From Allotamlana fucoidanivorans (GTDB lineage: Bacteria; Bacteroidota; Bacteroidia; Flavobacteriales; Flavobacteriaceae), in the NCBI RefSeq assembly GCF_006265225.1, contig NZ_VDCS01000007.1, positions 1-64,000 on the forward strand: 64,000 bases of DNA. Reading direction: 5' to 3'. Below the pieces are notes generated by a model. That model saw only the letters and a list, made by a program, of their open reading frames with translations. It had not been told where the DNA came from and did not search any database. Each line of letters starts with the position of its first letter. The first letter of the stretch is position 1. A program made the translations under genes and the position numbers. Below, in pieces: positions 1-7,104 of this stretch.

Positions 1-139
1 TGCAATCAATCTATACAACCAAATTAGATTACATGTATCTTTAGACTATAAAACACCAAATATGGTATATTTAAAAACAGCGTAAATCAATTTTTAACCT
101 GTAGCCATATTTCAGGACTAGACATATTAAAACAAACCT

Positions 140-1039
140 ATGAACAAGAAAATACCAATCTTAATATTACTGATAATCAGCTTCCAGTCAACATTTGCAA
201 ATGATTTAGATAGCGGAATAATTGAACTTGGAAAAATTTATCGGGATTTCGTCTTTAGAAATAACCCAACGGATTTGACATTTAAAAAACTCGCTGAAAT
301 AAATTCGTCCGAACTTTTGATAACAAAAAATTTTGTCAAAGAATGTATAAGTCCAAACAATGAATTGACTTCAGAAAAATTCCTGAAATTACCAGACGAA
401 CAAACACTTTTAAATTTGTATTTGATTATGAAAGTCAATGAAAACGTCAGAGAAAAAGACCCGAAAGACAATACGGAACTATTAAAGGAATGGCGAGAAA
501 AAAATGTACAACGCTATGAACTGATTGAAAACTATTATAGTATGGTTTTTAGCGGAATTGGTAACAAGAATCAACCCTTTGACCTATCGAATGTAGATTT
601 TGTAATTGACAACTACAATCTAAAAGACGAAACAGAAAAGGGGATTTTCTTCTTGACCGCAATGAATCTTTGCTATTATCAGATTTGGGGTTATATGAAT
701 GTTGTAAAACCACCTAATTACAAAAAAGCATTATCAAGCATCGAAAAATATCCAAAATTCAATGGACAAGAATATTACAAGTACAAATATTTCGGTTTTC
801 CCGATTTTGAGATGCAAATTGAAAAGGACAAAGGAAAAGAGAGTTACAAGCATTATTTCATAAATCGTTTTTATAACACGTTGATTTATCATCATCAATG
901 TTTAAATCAGAAAAGAAGAACAAGAAAAGATGCTGAAAACCTTGCTTTGAGTTCAATTCTAAAAGAAAAGAATTATTACGAATACTCGAAAAACCAAGAC
1001 TATTTGAATGGACTTTTCCGAACAATGAAAATGGACTAA
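140..1039 (+). CDS. Secreted hypothetical protein, first cassette-like gene
   Basis: I do not recognise this 299-residue protein. It opens with a Lys pair and a hydrophobic stretch ending near residue 20 (FQSTFA), a plausible Sec signal peptide, so the product is probably periplasmic or surface-attached. The rest is highly charged and rich in Lys, Glu, Asn and Tyr, with no motif I can name. It is followed after about 12 bases by the first long palindromic unit (1051-1186), and the next gene starts just beyond that unit. It is therefore the first of a row of short same-strand genes each tailed by such a unit. No clear promoter is visible in the 139 bases before it. The single-ORF length and secretion signal make it a real gene; function unknown. 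Confidence 0.65.
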   Translation: MNKKIPILILLIISFQSTFANDLDSGIIELGKIYRDFVFRNNPTDLTFKKLAEINSSELLITKNFVKECISPNNELTSEKFLKLPDEQTLLNLYLIMKVNENVREKDPKDNTELLKEWREKNVQRYELIENYYSMVFSGIGNKNQPFDLSNVDFVIDNYNLKDETEKGIFFLTAMNLCYYQIWGYMNVVKPPNYKKALSSIEKYPKFNGQEYYKYKYFGFPDFEMQIEKDKGKESYKHYFINRFYNTLIYHHQCLNQKRRTRKDAENLALSSILKEKNYYEYSKNQDYLNGLFRTMKMD

Positions 1040-1050
1040 AAATACGCTCT

Positions 1051-1186
1051 ACAACAATGGCTATAAACAATTGCTATTACAGGCTTATTCTAAAAATTCC
1101 TGCGGAATTTTCAGCTTTTGGTGTACTTGCAAAAGTCCGTGCTAAACCACGCAACTGTTCATAGCCGAGACCGTTTTGTGCAACAG
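1051..1186. repeat. Cassette-type palindromic unit 1
   Basis: A long imperfect inverted repeat fills the gap between two genes. Outer arms are 1059-1074 (GGCTATAAACAATTGC) and 1151-1166 (GCAACTGTTCATAGCC): 14 of 16 positions pair, and both mismatches are A-C on this strand, hence G-T wobbles on the minus strand. In the middle is a perfect hairpin, AAAATTCC-TGC-GGAATTTT, at 1093-1111. The unit ends in a CCGTTTTGTGCAAC box at about 1170-1184, 15 bases before the next start codon. Unit 2 has the same plan. I know similar elements as common intergenic repeats of flavobacterial genomes, but not an agreed name or function. Confidence 0.75.
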
Positions 1187-1199
1187 TTAAAAAAAAATC

Positions 1200-1736
1200 G
1201 TGAAAACATTAATATTTATAATTTTGATTTCAATTTCGTCTTGTAACGGAACGAAAAAAACGACTGAAATTGAGTCAATCGAAAACACTCAAATCGAATT
1301 TAAATTAGCGGAATCGGATTTTTTTATTCTGCCTTTTAATAAAGATTGGCATTGGATTTTTAAAGATGTAAAACCGACTGAACTTACTCAATCGGAATTA
1401 TTTGAAATCGAAAATATTTTAAAAATTGCGGTTGAAGAGAATAATGAAAGGCAAAAAATAAATTTAGAAAAGCACAACGAAGAATATCCAAAAAGTAAAT
1501 GGAAGGAAACTGGTTTTGAATTAAAACTAAAAGGAAAGAAAAGACAATATGTTCCAGTAATTAATGAAAAAGGAGAAAAAGAAGTTTGGATTAACTTTTT
1601 CTGTAACGATTGGGAAAGTGATGATTGGAAAAAAGATTTAATGCTTGTTCACGATGGAGGAAATTGTTATTTCAATCTAAAAGTGAATTTGACAAACAAA
1701 ACATATTCGGAATTAGGAATTAATGGATATGCTTAA
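1200..1736 (+). CDS. Hypothetical lipoprotein, second cassette-like gene
   Basis: A 178-residue protein with a GTG start 15 bases after palindromic unit 1. The N-terminus is a short hydrophobic segment followed by ISSCNG, a lipobox-like site with Cys at about residue 15, so it is probably a lipoprotein. The body is rich in Lys, Glu and Trp (for example NDWESDDWKKD) and ends YSELGINGYA. I recognise no family; the fold cannot be read from motifs. It sits alone between two palindromic units and on the same strand as its neighbours, as expected for a one-gene cassette. Function unknown. Confidence 0.65.
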   Translation: MKTLIFIILISISSCNGTKKTTEIESIENTQIEFKLAESDFFILPFNKDWHWIFKDVKPTELTQSELFEIENILKIAVEENNERQKINLEKHNEEYPKSKWKETGFELKLKGKKRQYVPVINEKGEKEVWINFFCNDWESDDWKKDLMLVHDGGNCYFNLKVNLTNKTYSELGINGYA

Positions 1737-1743
1737 CAATAAA

Positions 1744-1885
1744 ACCGTTGCACAACACCGTATATAATTTATTGCTAGTTCTAGCATACTTACGAAAATC
1801 CTCGCGGATTTTCTATTCGGTTTGTATTTGCTAAATTAGTTGCTTAAAACACGCAACAAACCATATACAAACACGTTGGCAAACA
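1744..1885. repeat. Cassette-type palindromic unit 2
   Basis: Same architecture as the unit at 1051. Outer arms are 1760-1775 (GTATATAATTTATTGC) and 1853-1868 (GCAACAAACCATATAC): 13 of 16 positions pair, and all three mismatches are A-C on the plus strand, which become G-T wobbles on the minus strand. A perfect inner hairpin, GAAAATCC-TCGC-GGATTTTC, lies at about 1793-1812, and a small GCTAG/CTAGC hairpin at about 1773-1785. The outermost boxes are GTTGCACAAC (1748-1757) and GTTGGCAAAC (1875-1884). The next gene starts 10 bases downstream. Confidence 0.75.
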
Positions 1886-1894
1886 TTTTGAAAA

Positions 1895-2470
1895 ATGAAC
1901 ACAGAATTAAAAAATGAATATCACGAAAGAAATATTCGTTGGACTCAAACAACGATTAATCAACTTTCATTTTATAACAACTTACTTTTAAGTTTAGGTA
2001 TAGGATTTTTAACCTTTAGTTTTAACGCTGACTTATTTAAAAACCTAAAATTCTCATTTAATGAAATTGATTGGTCAATATCTTTTCTCGCTCTTTCACT
2101 TGTTAGTATAGTTCTTTCAATTGTTATAGGACTAATCACATCAATAGCAAGATTAAAAGATTTTCGCATTACAAGAAGCATAAACCAAATTAGACAAAGG
2201 ACTTATGAGCATTCGGAAAAACTATTAGATGAAAGTACACCTGAAGAATATAAAAGAATAAAAAGAACATTTATAATTTTTAAAAAACAACCTCAAATAA
2301 GCATTGAAGAATGTAAAGCCTACAATCAAACGATTGATTTTGATTTGAGATTTAGGGAATTGAGAAATTTAGCTCACAATCTCGGATTAAATTCTTGGAA
2401 TTATACAAAGAAACAAAGCATTCTTTTTGGTTTTTCTGTTGCTTTTTATTTATGCTCAATCCTAATCTAA
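1895..2470 (+). CDS. Hypothetical three-helix membrane protein
   Basis: A 191-residue protein with predicted membrane segments at about residues 28-46, 61-86 and 173-191 (the last at the very C-terminus), and a charged Arg/Lys-rich stretch of some 80 residues between helices two and three. A two-helix hairpin near the N-terminus plus a long soluble region is a layout shared with several small membrane effector families, but I see no diagnostic motif and make no functional call. It begins 10 bases after palindromic unit 2 and is followed after 3 bases by another membrane protein gene, so the two are probably one transcriptional and functional unit. Confidence 0.6.
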   Translation: MNTELKNEYHERNIRWTQTTINQLSFYNNLLLSLGIGFLTFSFNADLFKNLKFSFNEIDWSISFLALSLVSIVLSIVIGLITSIARLKDFRITRSINQIRQRTYEHSEKLLDESTPEEYKRIKRTFIIFKKQPQISIEECKAYNQTIDFDLRFRELRNLAHNLGLNSWNYTKKQSILFGFSVAFYLCSILI

Positions 2471-2473
2471 AAT

Positions 2474-2845
2474 ATGGCAAAAACAATTCAATTAAAGCTT
2501 AATAAGAGACTTCTGACAAACCTTCTAAAATCGATAGTTATATCATTAGTTGTTATTTTCATTTTGGAACACTTCGGCAGAATTGAATACAAAAAACCCA
2601 GAAGCGACAAATATTATGCGATTTACCATACATTTTTTGATGGTTCCGTGTATTCCGATACTAATTTTTTGACTAAAAACAATTATCCAAAATTTGGAGA
2701 AGTTGAGACCTATACCGAACTTTTACCTTATCGAATTTTAGCTACAATTTATTCAGAAGAGGACTTTGTTGCTTTTTTAATCTTAACTGGAATAATTTGG
2801 TTAATTTTTATTTTTAAACAATATGTTAGAATTAAAATTGAGTAA
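2474..2845 (+). CDS. Hypothetical two-helix membrane protein
   Basis: A 123-residue protein with membrane segments at about residues 16-32 and 98-118 and a Tyr-rich extracytoplasmic-sized loop between them. It starts 3 bases after the stop of the preceding membrane protein gene, indicating a two-gene operon. It is followed by a truncated palindromic unit at 2851-2889. No family recognised. The tight pairing with another small membrane protein suggests they act together. Confidence 0.55.
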   Translation: MAKTIQLKLNKRLLTNLLKSIVISLVVIFILEHFGRIEYKKPRSDKYYAIYHTFFDGSVYSDTNFLTKNNYPKFGEVETYTELLPYRILATIYSEEDFVAFLILTGIIWLIFIFKQYVRIKIE

Positions 2846-2850
2846 TAAAA

Positions 2851-2889
2851 ACTACCGCCAACAACGGTAGCCGTTGCGCAAGCCCATAA
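2851..2889. repeat. Truncated cassette-type palindromic unit 3
   Basis: Directly after the stop codon of the preceding gene comes CTACCG-CCAACAA-CGGTAG followed by CCGTTGCGCAAG. The GTTGNGCAA-type box matches the ends of units 1 and 2, but the long arm, the inner hairpin and the closing arm are missing. The unit therefore looks cut off at about 2889, where the sequence changes to a terminator and then the transposase remnant. Confidence 0.5.
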
Positions 2890-2910
2890 TTTTATAAAAA
2901 CGTGATACAA

Positions 2911-2941
2911 AAACGTCCTTTTCAAGGGCGTTTGTTGTTTT
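2911..2941 (+). terminator. Terminator after the membrane protein pair
   Basis: AAACGtCCTT and AAGGgCGTTT form a hairpin at 2911-2933 with a T-rich tail (GTTGTTTTTGG). It would end transcripts of the plus-strand genes before they enter the minus-strand module. Confidence 0.55.
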
Positions 2942-2951
2942 TGGTTGTTAT

Positions 2952-3383
2952 TTACCATCTAAAATCAAGATGCTTACTAGGGCTAAAAACAAGGCCCATC
3001 ATGCCTTTATACATGCAAAAATGAGTTTGCAGACTTGCCGCCCCGCTTTTACTGTGTTTTTCTATGAATTTCAAGTACTTTTTAAGGTTGTAGGCTATGG
3101 CCGAGAGCTGCATACACTTATTAGCTTGCTTAATGCCAATGGTATTGACTTTCCTAAGTCCCATAAACTGGGTTAAGGTTCCAAATACGGGCTCTACTGT
3201 GCTTTGTCGCTTGGCTTTCATATAGCGCCCCTGTAATGGTTGATTTGTAGAAAAATCAACAACCTTCCCTTTTAAAACTATCAAAGATAAATTATTATAT
3301 GGTGGTGTGTAATGACCATACCCTAATCCATAAATAATTTTTTGATTTTGAGACCCAGAAAGCCTGTTTTTAAAGAATGACAT
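2952..3383 (-). pseudogene. Transposase C-terminal remnant fused to foreign 5' sequence
   Basis: Residues from about 50 to the end (GRYMKAKRQSTVEPVFGTL, then FMGLRKVNTIG and NKCMQLSAIAYNLKKYL) match the C-terminal end of DDE transposases of the IS1182/IS4-like type, covering only 2952 to about 3240. The catalytic core is absent. The first 50 residues are unrelated; they contain LKGKVVDFSTNQPLQG, which resembles the opening strand of a CarboxypepD_reg domain. The open frame is thus a junction of two broken genes. It lies between the cassette-like genes and the replication module and marks past rearrangement there. Confidence 0.7.
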
Positions 3384-3442
3384 AACATATATATTTTGAG
3401 TTTATATAGTGAAGGGGGTATTTCAAAGATAACTGATTTTTA

Positions 3443-4288
3443 CTAAATACTATTAACCACCTTCGGCAAATAATCATCATTAAGTGTAAATGAAAACTCA
3501 TCAAAAGGATAACCTCTAGTATAAGATGGTAAAACCCTCACAATATTGTGTTCACTATCTCTATCAATAAAAGCAACTGTCTCTGCTTTTTTCATAATTG
3601 CACTTCCTAAATGACCGGTGGGCTTTTCTGTCCCGGGATTCTTGTGTAATATCGTACATAAGTGAGATTTACTAATTGAAGTCCATTTAAGCATTCCTTG
3701 AACAATTTTATTTGAATATTCCAAATCATTAACAGATTCTAAAATATCTGCCGCTCCATCAATAGTTATTAAACCAATATTATCACGATAAGAGCTTTCC
3801 ATCATTATCCACTCAATAAATTGAAATCGAATTTTTGGGTCTTCTTCTCGTGTTGAAAAAGCTTTAAAATATTCATAATTATTCCCTACCATTTCACATG
3901 CTCTTTTTGCAACACGTTGAGTATGCCATAAAGATTGCTCTGTATCTACATCAATAACATATTTTTCTTTAGTATCATGTCCTCGCATGTCAGGAAAATA
4001 ATAATTAGACTTACCACCAATGTAAGATGCGATTAAAGCTGATTTTAGAAATGTTTTCATTGACTTCGAAGCTCCAACTAAACAACTAAAATTACCATAC
4101 GTTCCAAACGGAGTCGGGTATATTCTATCCTTATAACTATGGGTTCCAATACTAAGTGCTATAGGCTCTGGTAATAGAGTTTGATCCAATCTAACAATAC
4201 ATTTATCATGTATTTCTATTAACTCTTGAGGAGTTAATTCTTCGGATACAGTAGGGCTAATTTTTATTTTCTCTATGTCTGGCATCAT
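3443..4288 (-). CDS. RepA/DnaB-like AAA ATPase of the mobile element
   Basis: A 281-residue RecA-fold ATPase. A Walker A-like loop is at about residues 72-80 (GASKSMKTF), a strand ending in Asp at 111-115 (VIDVD), and a Walker B-like LITIDG at 173-178. The later LHKNPG and KPTGHLGSAIMKKAET segments are what I know from RepA-type helicases and ATPases encoded next to primases or initiators on Bacteroidota mobile elements. It likely drives replication or maintenance of the excised element. Its start overlaps the end of the upstream gene by 32 bases, indicating translational coupling. It is the last gene of the minus-strand module. Confidence 0.75.
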   Translation of the reverse strand: MMPDIEKIKISPTVSEELTPQELIEIHDKCIVRLDQTLLPEPIALSIGTHSYKDRIYPTPFGTYGNFSCLVGASKSMKTFLKSALIASYIGGKSNYYFPDMRGHDTKEKYVIDVDTEQSLWHTQRVAKRACEMVGNNYEYFKAFSTREEDPKIRFQFIEWIMMESSYRDNIGLITIDGAADILESVNDLEYSNKIVQGMLKWTSISKSHLCTILHKNPGTEKPTGHLGSAIMKKAETVAFIDRDSEHNIVRVLPSYTRGYPFDEFSFTLNDDYLPKVVNSI

Positions 4289-4799
4289 AATACGTATTTA
4301 AAAAACTATTTATTTGACTTATCAATAAATCTTTAACAAGCGAAACATCCCATGTGTTTAAAAACAAAGCGTCTTTATTTTCTTCTCTTATTATGCTTTG
4401 CATTAACTTATCTGTTTCCTTTTCCTTTTGACACTTAGCCTTAGTTGCTGGGTGTTCTTTTGTTGAAATTCCATTTTTTATGAACAAATTTTCAACCTCC
4501 AAACTATTCAATTCATCTGTAAACTTTTGTATGTGAACAGCTAAAGGCATTTCAAGTAATTTGTGTAATTCTTTAATAGGTAATTCATCATAAATATTTG
4601 ACCTATATTTTCTATTCAAATAAGAATAATGGTGTATGTATAATTTTGCAAGTAACTCGTTGGCATTTATTTGATTTTTATGCTTTTGATTAACAAATTC
4701 AATAATTGTATTTATAGCTTGCTTATCAGTTTCATTTGCCTTCCAATGTTTATTATTTACTCTAAATTTTATTCTGTTAATAGCATTTATTATTTTCAT
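4257..4799 (-). CDS. Hypothetical protein of the replication module
   Basis: A 180-residue, Lys/Asn-rich, largely helical protein with no motif I recognise. It is wedged between the winged-helix gene (4-base overlap, ATGA type) and the RepA-like ATPase gene (32-base overlap). The overlaps show that the three are translated as a set, so a role in loading or assisting the ATPase is a reasonable inference but not shown by sequence. Confidence 0.6.
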   Translation of the reverse strand: MKIINAINRIKFRVNNKHWKANETDKQAINTIIEFVNQKHKNQINANELLAKLYIHHYSYLNRKYRSNIYDELPIKELHKLLEMPLAVHIQKFTDELNSLEVENLFIKNGISTKEHPATKAKCQKEKETDKLMQSIIREENKDALFLNTWDVSLVKDLLISQINSFLNTYYDARHRENKN

Positions 4800-5482
4800 A
4801 TCCAGTCTTTGTGTTTTTGTTTTTTGTATCCATTAAGCTTCCCATTATTTTCAATCTTATTTAGCCAATTTGTAAAATGTCTTTTAAATAAAGTTAAGTT
4901 ATCTTCATACTCCTTATCTCCATAAGCCAATACAGAAAGTTTAAATTCATTTATAAGAGCTGAAAGGCATCCTTGTTTAAAATCAAATTTTTTATAAATC
5001 ACATCTACCCATGATTTTTCATTTTTTGATTGTAACTCCTCTAAAATATTTTTAAAGACAATATTAATATCACTTTTAATTTCAGCTTTATTATTGTTAT
5101 TGTTTTGTTTATCTTTTGTTTTATTTATCTCATCCTTAACCTTATCCCTAACCTCGGCAGAAACCTCTTCCAATACCTTTGGAAATTTAGACAAGGTTTT
5201 TATTTTATATTTAATATTAGGACTGCCGTTTTGAGTGAAATATTCTATTAGTCCAGCTTCTCTTAATTTTCTTAGAGACAACTTCATTGTTTTAAAAGAC
5301 ACCTGAACTGATGCTTGTACCTTCTTATTGTTATGAAAAAATGATTCTTTCCATCCACATGAGTTGTTTACTTCTAATAAATAGAAATAAATAGCAATAT
5401 CATTAGACTTAAAATTTTGAGTATTCGTAAACCTCCAAAAATTAACAACTTGTTCTAAATAGTTTATCCTTTGTCTATTCAT
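4796..5482 (-). CDS. Winged-helix replication/regulatory protein
   Basis: The N-terminal 90 residues look like a winged-helix domain of the kind found in replication initiators and DnaD-like proteins of Bacteroidota elements: NDIAIYFYLLEVNN, then a recognition-helix region VSFKTMKLSLRKLREAGLI and a wing ending IKYKI. The C-terminal half is Lys/Asn-rich and ends KQKHKDWI. I chose the ATG at 5482 (MNRQRINYLEQ), since homologous proteins begin this way; an in-frame ATG at 5521 adds 13 residues. The stop overlaps the next gene start by 4 bases. Likely role: origin binding and recruitment of the RepA-like ATPase. Confidence 0.65.
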   Translation of the reverse strand: MNRQRINYLEQVVNFWRFTNTQNFKSNDIAIYFYLLEVNNSCGWKESFFHNNKKVQASVQVSFKTMKLSLRKLREAGLIEYFTQNGSPNIKYKIKTLSKFPKVLEEVSAEVRDKVKDEINKTKDKQNNNNNKAEIKSDINIVFKNILEELQSKNEKSWVDVIYKKFDFKQGCLSALINEFKLSVLAYGDKEYEDNLTLFKRHFTNWLNKIENNGKLNGYKKQKHKDWI

Positions 5483-5540
5483 GCGTTGATTGTTTTTTGG
5501 TAACAACACAACCCAAAACATAACTTTTGCAGCTTTTTAT

Positions 5541-5657
5541 ATGAAGAGAGAAATCCTTATATTGCATCTGTTTATCGCTTTTGGTGCTATAAATTATAAC
5601 CCCCAGCACATGTGGTTATGTACTGGGGGTTTTCTTTTATTAACGTTTATATTTTAA
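5541..5657 (+). CDS. Possible 38-residue hydrophobic peptide
   Basis: An ATG-started frame opposite the module encodes a peptide with two hydrophobic stretches (ILILHLFIAFGA and GGFLLLTFIF) around a polar turn. Its 3' half spans the strong hairpin at 5598-5631 and its end overlaps the 3' end of the HTH gene on the other strand. Size and hydropathy resemble type I toxins, and a TAACTTTTGC element upstream (5521-5530) is close to but not a TAnnTTTG box. It may equally be chance. Confidence 0.2.
   Translation: MKREILILHLFIAFGAINYNPQHMWLCTGGFLLLTFIF
5598..5636. terminator. Strong hairpin between HTH and winged-helix genes
   Basis: AACCCCCAGcACAT and ATGTaCTGGGGGTT pair around a GTGGTT loop at 5598-5631. 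The T-rich tail (TTTTCTTTTATT) lies on the plus-strand side, which suits termination of a plus-strand transcript; on the minus strand it would fold in the RNA between the HTH gene and the winged-helix gene and could attenuate the latter. Confidence 0.6.
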
Positions 5658-5927
5658 GGACTTTACTTCTTTAAGAGCGTTCTCAAGGTCAGAACGTTTA
5701 ATAAGAAGTTTTCTGCCAACTTTTGAAGCTGGATAGACACCTTTTTTAATTTGCGCATAAATAGTTTGAACCGAACAGTTTTGTTCTTCAGCAGCCTGTA
5801 CTGGAGTTACATTTTCACTAAACTTATTATCAATTAATAATTGAACATCCTCAGATAATTTATGTACTTTATTAAATAGTTCTGTGAATTTCTTTTTATC
5901 AACATTTTGCAGAATTATACCTTCCAT
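5640..5927 (-). CDS. Excisionase-family helix-turn-helix protein
   Basis: A 95-residue protein whose residues 41-85 (TPVQAAEEQNCSVQTIYAQI, then KKGVYPASKVGRKLLIKRSD) match the MerR-like HTH_17/excisionase DNA-binding domain: helix, turn, recognition helix, wing with the GRK-L-I pattern, and a final LENAL helix. In this setting, close to a tyrosine integrase, it is likely the recombination directionality factor or a regulator of the rep genes. It lies 114 bases upstream of the winged-helix gene, separated by the strong hairpin. Confidence 0.75.
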   Translation of the reverse strand: MEGIILQNVDKKKFTELFNKVHKLSEDVQLLIDNKFSENVTPVQAAEEQNCSVQTIYAQIKKGVYPASKVGRKLLIKRSDLENALKEVKSLKYKR

Positions 5928-6010
5928 GAAACACGTTTTAAATTAAATATGAATCAAAAATATAAGTAACTATTGATAAATAATTAGACGGCTTTGGACC
6001 GTCCAAAAGT

Positions 6011-7099
6011 CTAAACTATTGACCTATTATATGGTATAAAATTAGTTAAATGTAAATACTCAGACTGTCTAGGAGATTCCTTTAAGCTAAAATAATTCTT
6101 TCTTGATACTGACGAATTAATAAAAGTATTATTTAATGCCTCGGTTATTTTCTCCCCATCATGGCATTTTTGAATATACCCTTTATTATATAATTGCATT
6201 CCTATTGAACAAATAAAAGATTGACCACCTCGAATTTGATACTTCGTCGGTATAACAACTTCATAAGAGTCTTCCGTTTTTTTTATTATATTTCTATCAA
6301 TGAGATCTTTAATTACATTTTTGTAAACTTCTTTCTGACCAGCTTCCTCAAATAAGATTTTCAAGTTTGCTTTTTTTACGTTTTTTGCATCTAATTGATT
6401 ACTGTTTTCCAACTCTTTTATTTTAACATCTATAGATTTTCCACCAGTATTTTCTAGAATATCAATTTTGGCTAATTCATCGTTTAGATACTTGGAAACC
6501 GACTTAAATATAAAATAAGCTGACCATCGGTTCAAATTCAGGGCCAACACAGGGTATTTAAAACCTAACCCTTTAAACTCATCCATTTGAGCTAAATAAT
6601 AATCTTCATTAAGCAAATGATTTAAAACTAACTCAGGAATTGTAGCATCCAATTCGCATATTCTTTCCTTCCATTTAGACCATCCAATTAATTCTGAATC
6701 GATTTCGTAATAATAATACTCATTATCAATATTTAGTTTTTTAAATAACTCTTTGTGCTTTTTCTTTATAGCTCTTCTTTTTTTTGGTTTATCTATATGT
6801 CTATTAATACTAAGTTCTATTTCCTTTTGTAAGTCTATTATTATATCTACAGCGCTATCAGCCACAAAACATTCCAACTCATTGTAAATTTCTTCTAAAA
6901 AAGGTCTGTTGAGAAAATATGCTATTCCATCCAAACGCAACATATCTTCTAGAACCATAGAATTACCATAACTGGCTAATTCAAAATCATCATCTGGTGA
7001 GTATACTCCAATATTAACTAAGTAATCTATTAACTCTCTATTTACTCCTTTAAATTCAAAATCTTTTAAAATTCCTTTAAACTTAACTTTTTGTTCCAT
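6011..7099 (-). CDS. Hypothetical protein next to the integrase
   Basis: A 362-residue protein that I do not recognise. It is soluble, acidic-basic mixed, with a Lys/Arg cluster (KPKKRRAIKKKHKE at about residues 104-117) and no signal peptide or membrane segment. It starts 5 bases after the integrase stop, so both come from one transcript. Proteins of this size and place are common in Bacteroidota integrative elements, without known function. Confidence 0.65.
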   Translation of the reverse strand: MEQKVKFKGILKDFEFKGVNRELIDYLVNIGVYSPDDDFELASYGNSMVLEDMLRLDGIAYFLNRPFLEEIYNELECFVADSAVDIIIDLQKEIELSINRHIDKPKKRRAIKKKHKELFKKLNIDNEYYYYEIDSELIGWSKWKERICELDATIPELVLNHLLNEDYYLAQMDEFKGLGFKYPVLALNLNRWSAYFIFKSVSKYLNDELAKIDILENTGGKSIDVKIKELENSNQLDAKNVKKANLKILFEEAGQKEVYKNVIKDLIDRNIIKKTEDSYEVVIPTKYQIRGGQSFICSIGMQLYNKGYIQKCHDGEKITEALNNTFINSSVSRKNYFSLKESPRQSEYLHLTNFIPYNRSIV

Positions 7100-7104
7100 G
7101 GATT

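Noticed and set aside
1-139. A palindromic unit before the first gene
   Set aside because: No arms matching units 1 or 2 and no central hairpin are found in the first 139 bases, so the row cannot be extended leftward from this window.
1051-1885. Calling the palindromic units true attC sites of an integron
   Set aside because: The ends lack the GTTRRRY/RYYYAAC core pair, and no IntI-type integrase is seen; the integrase at 7105 is a phage/ICE type with its own att site. I list them as cassette-type repeats only.
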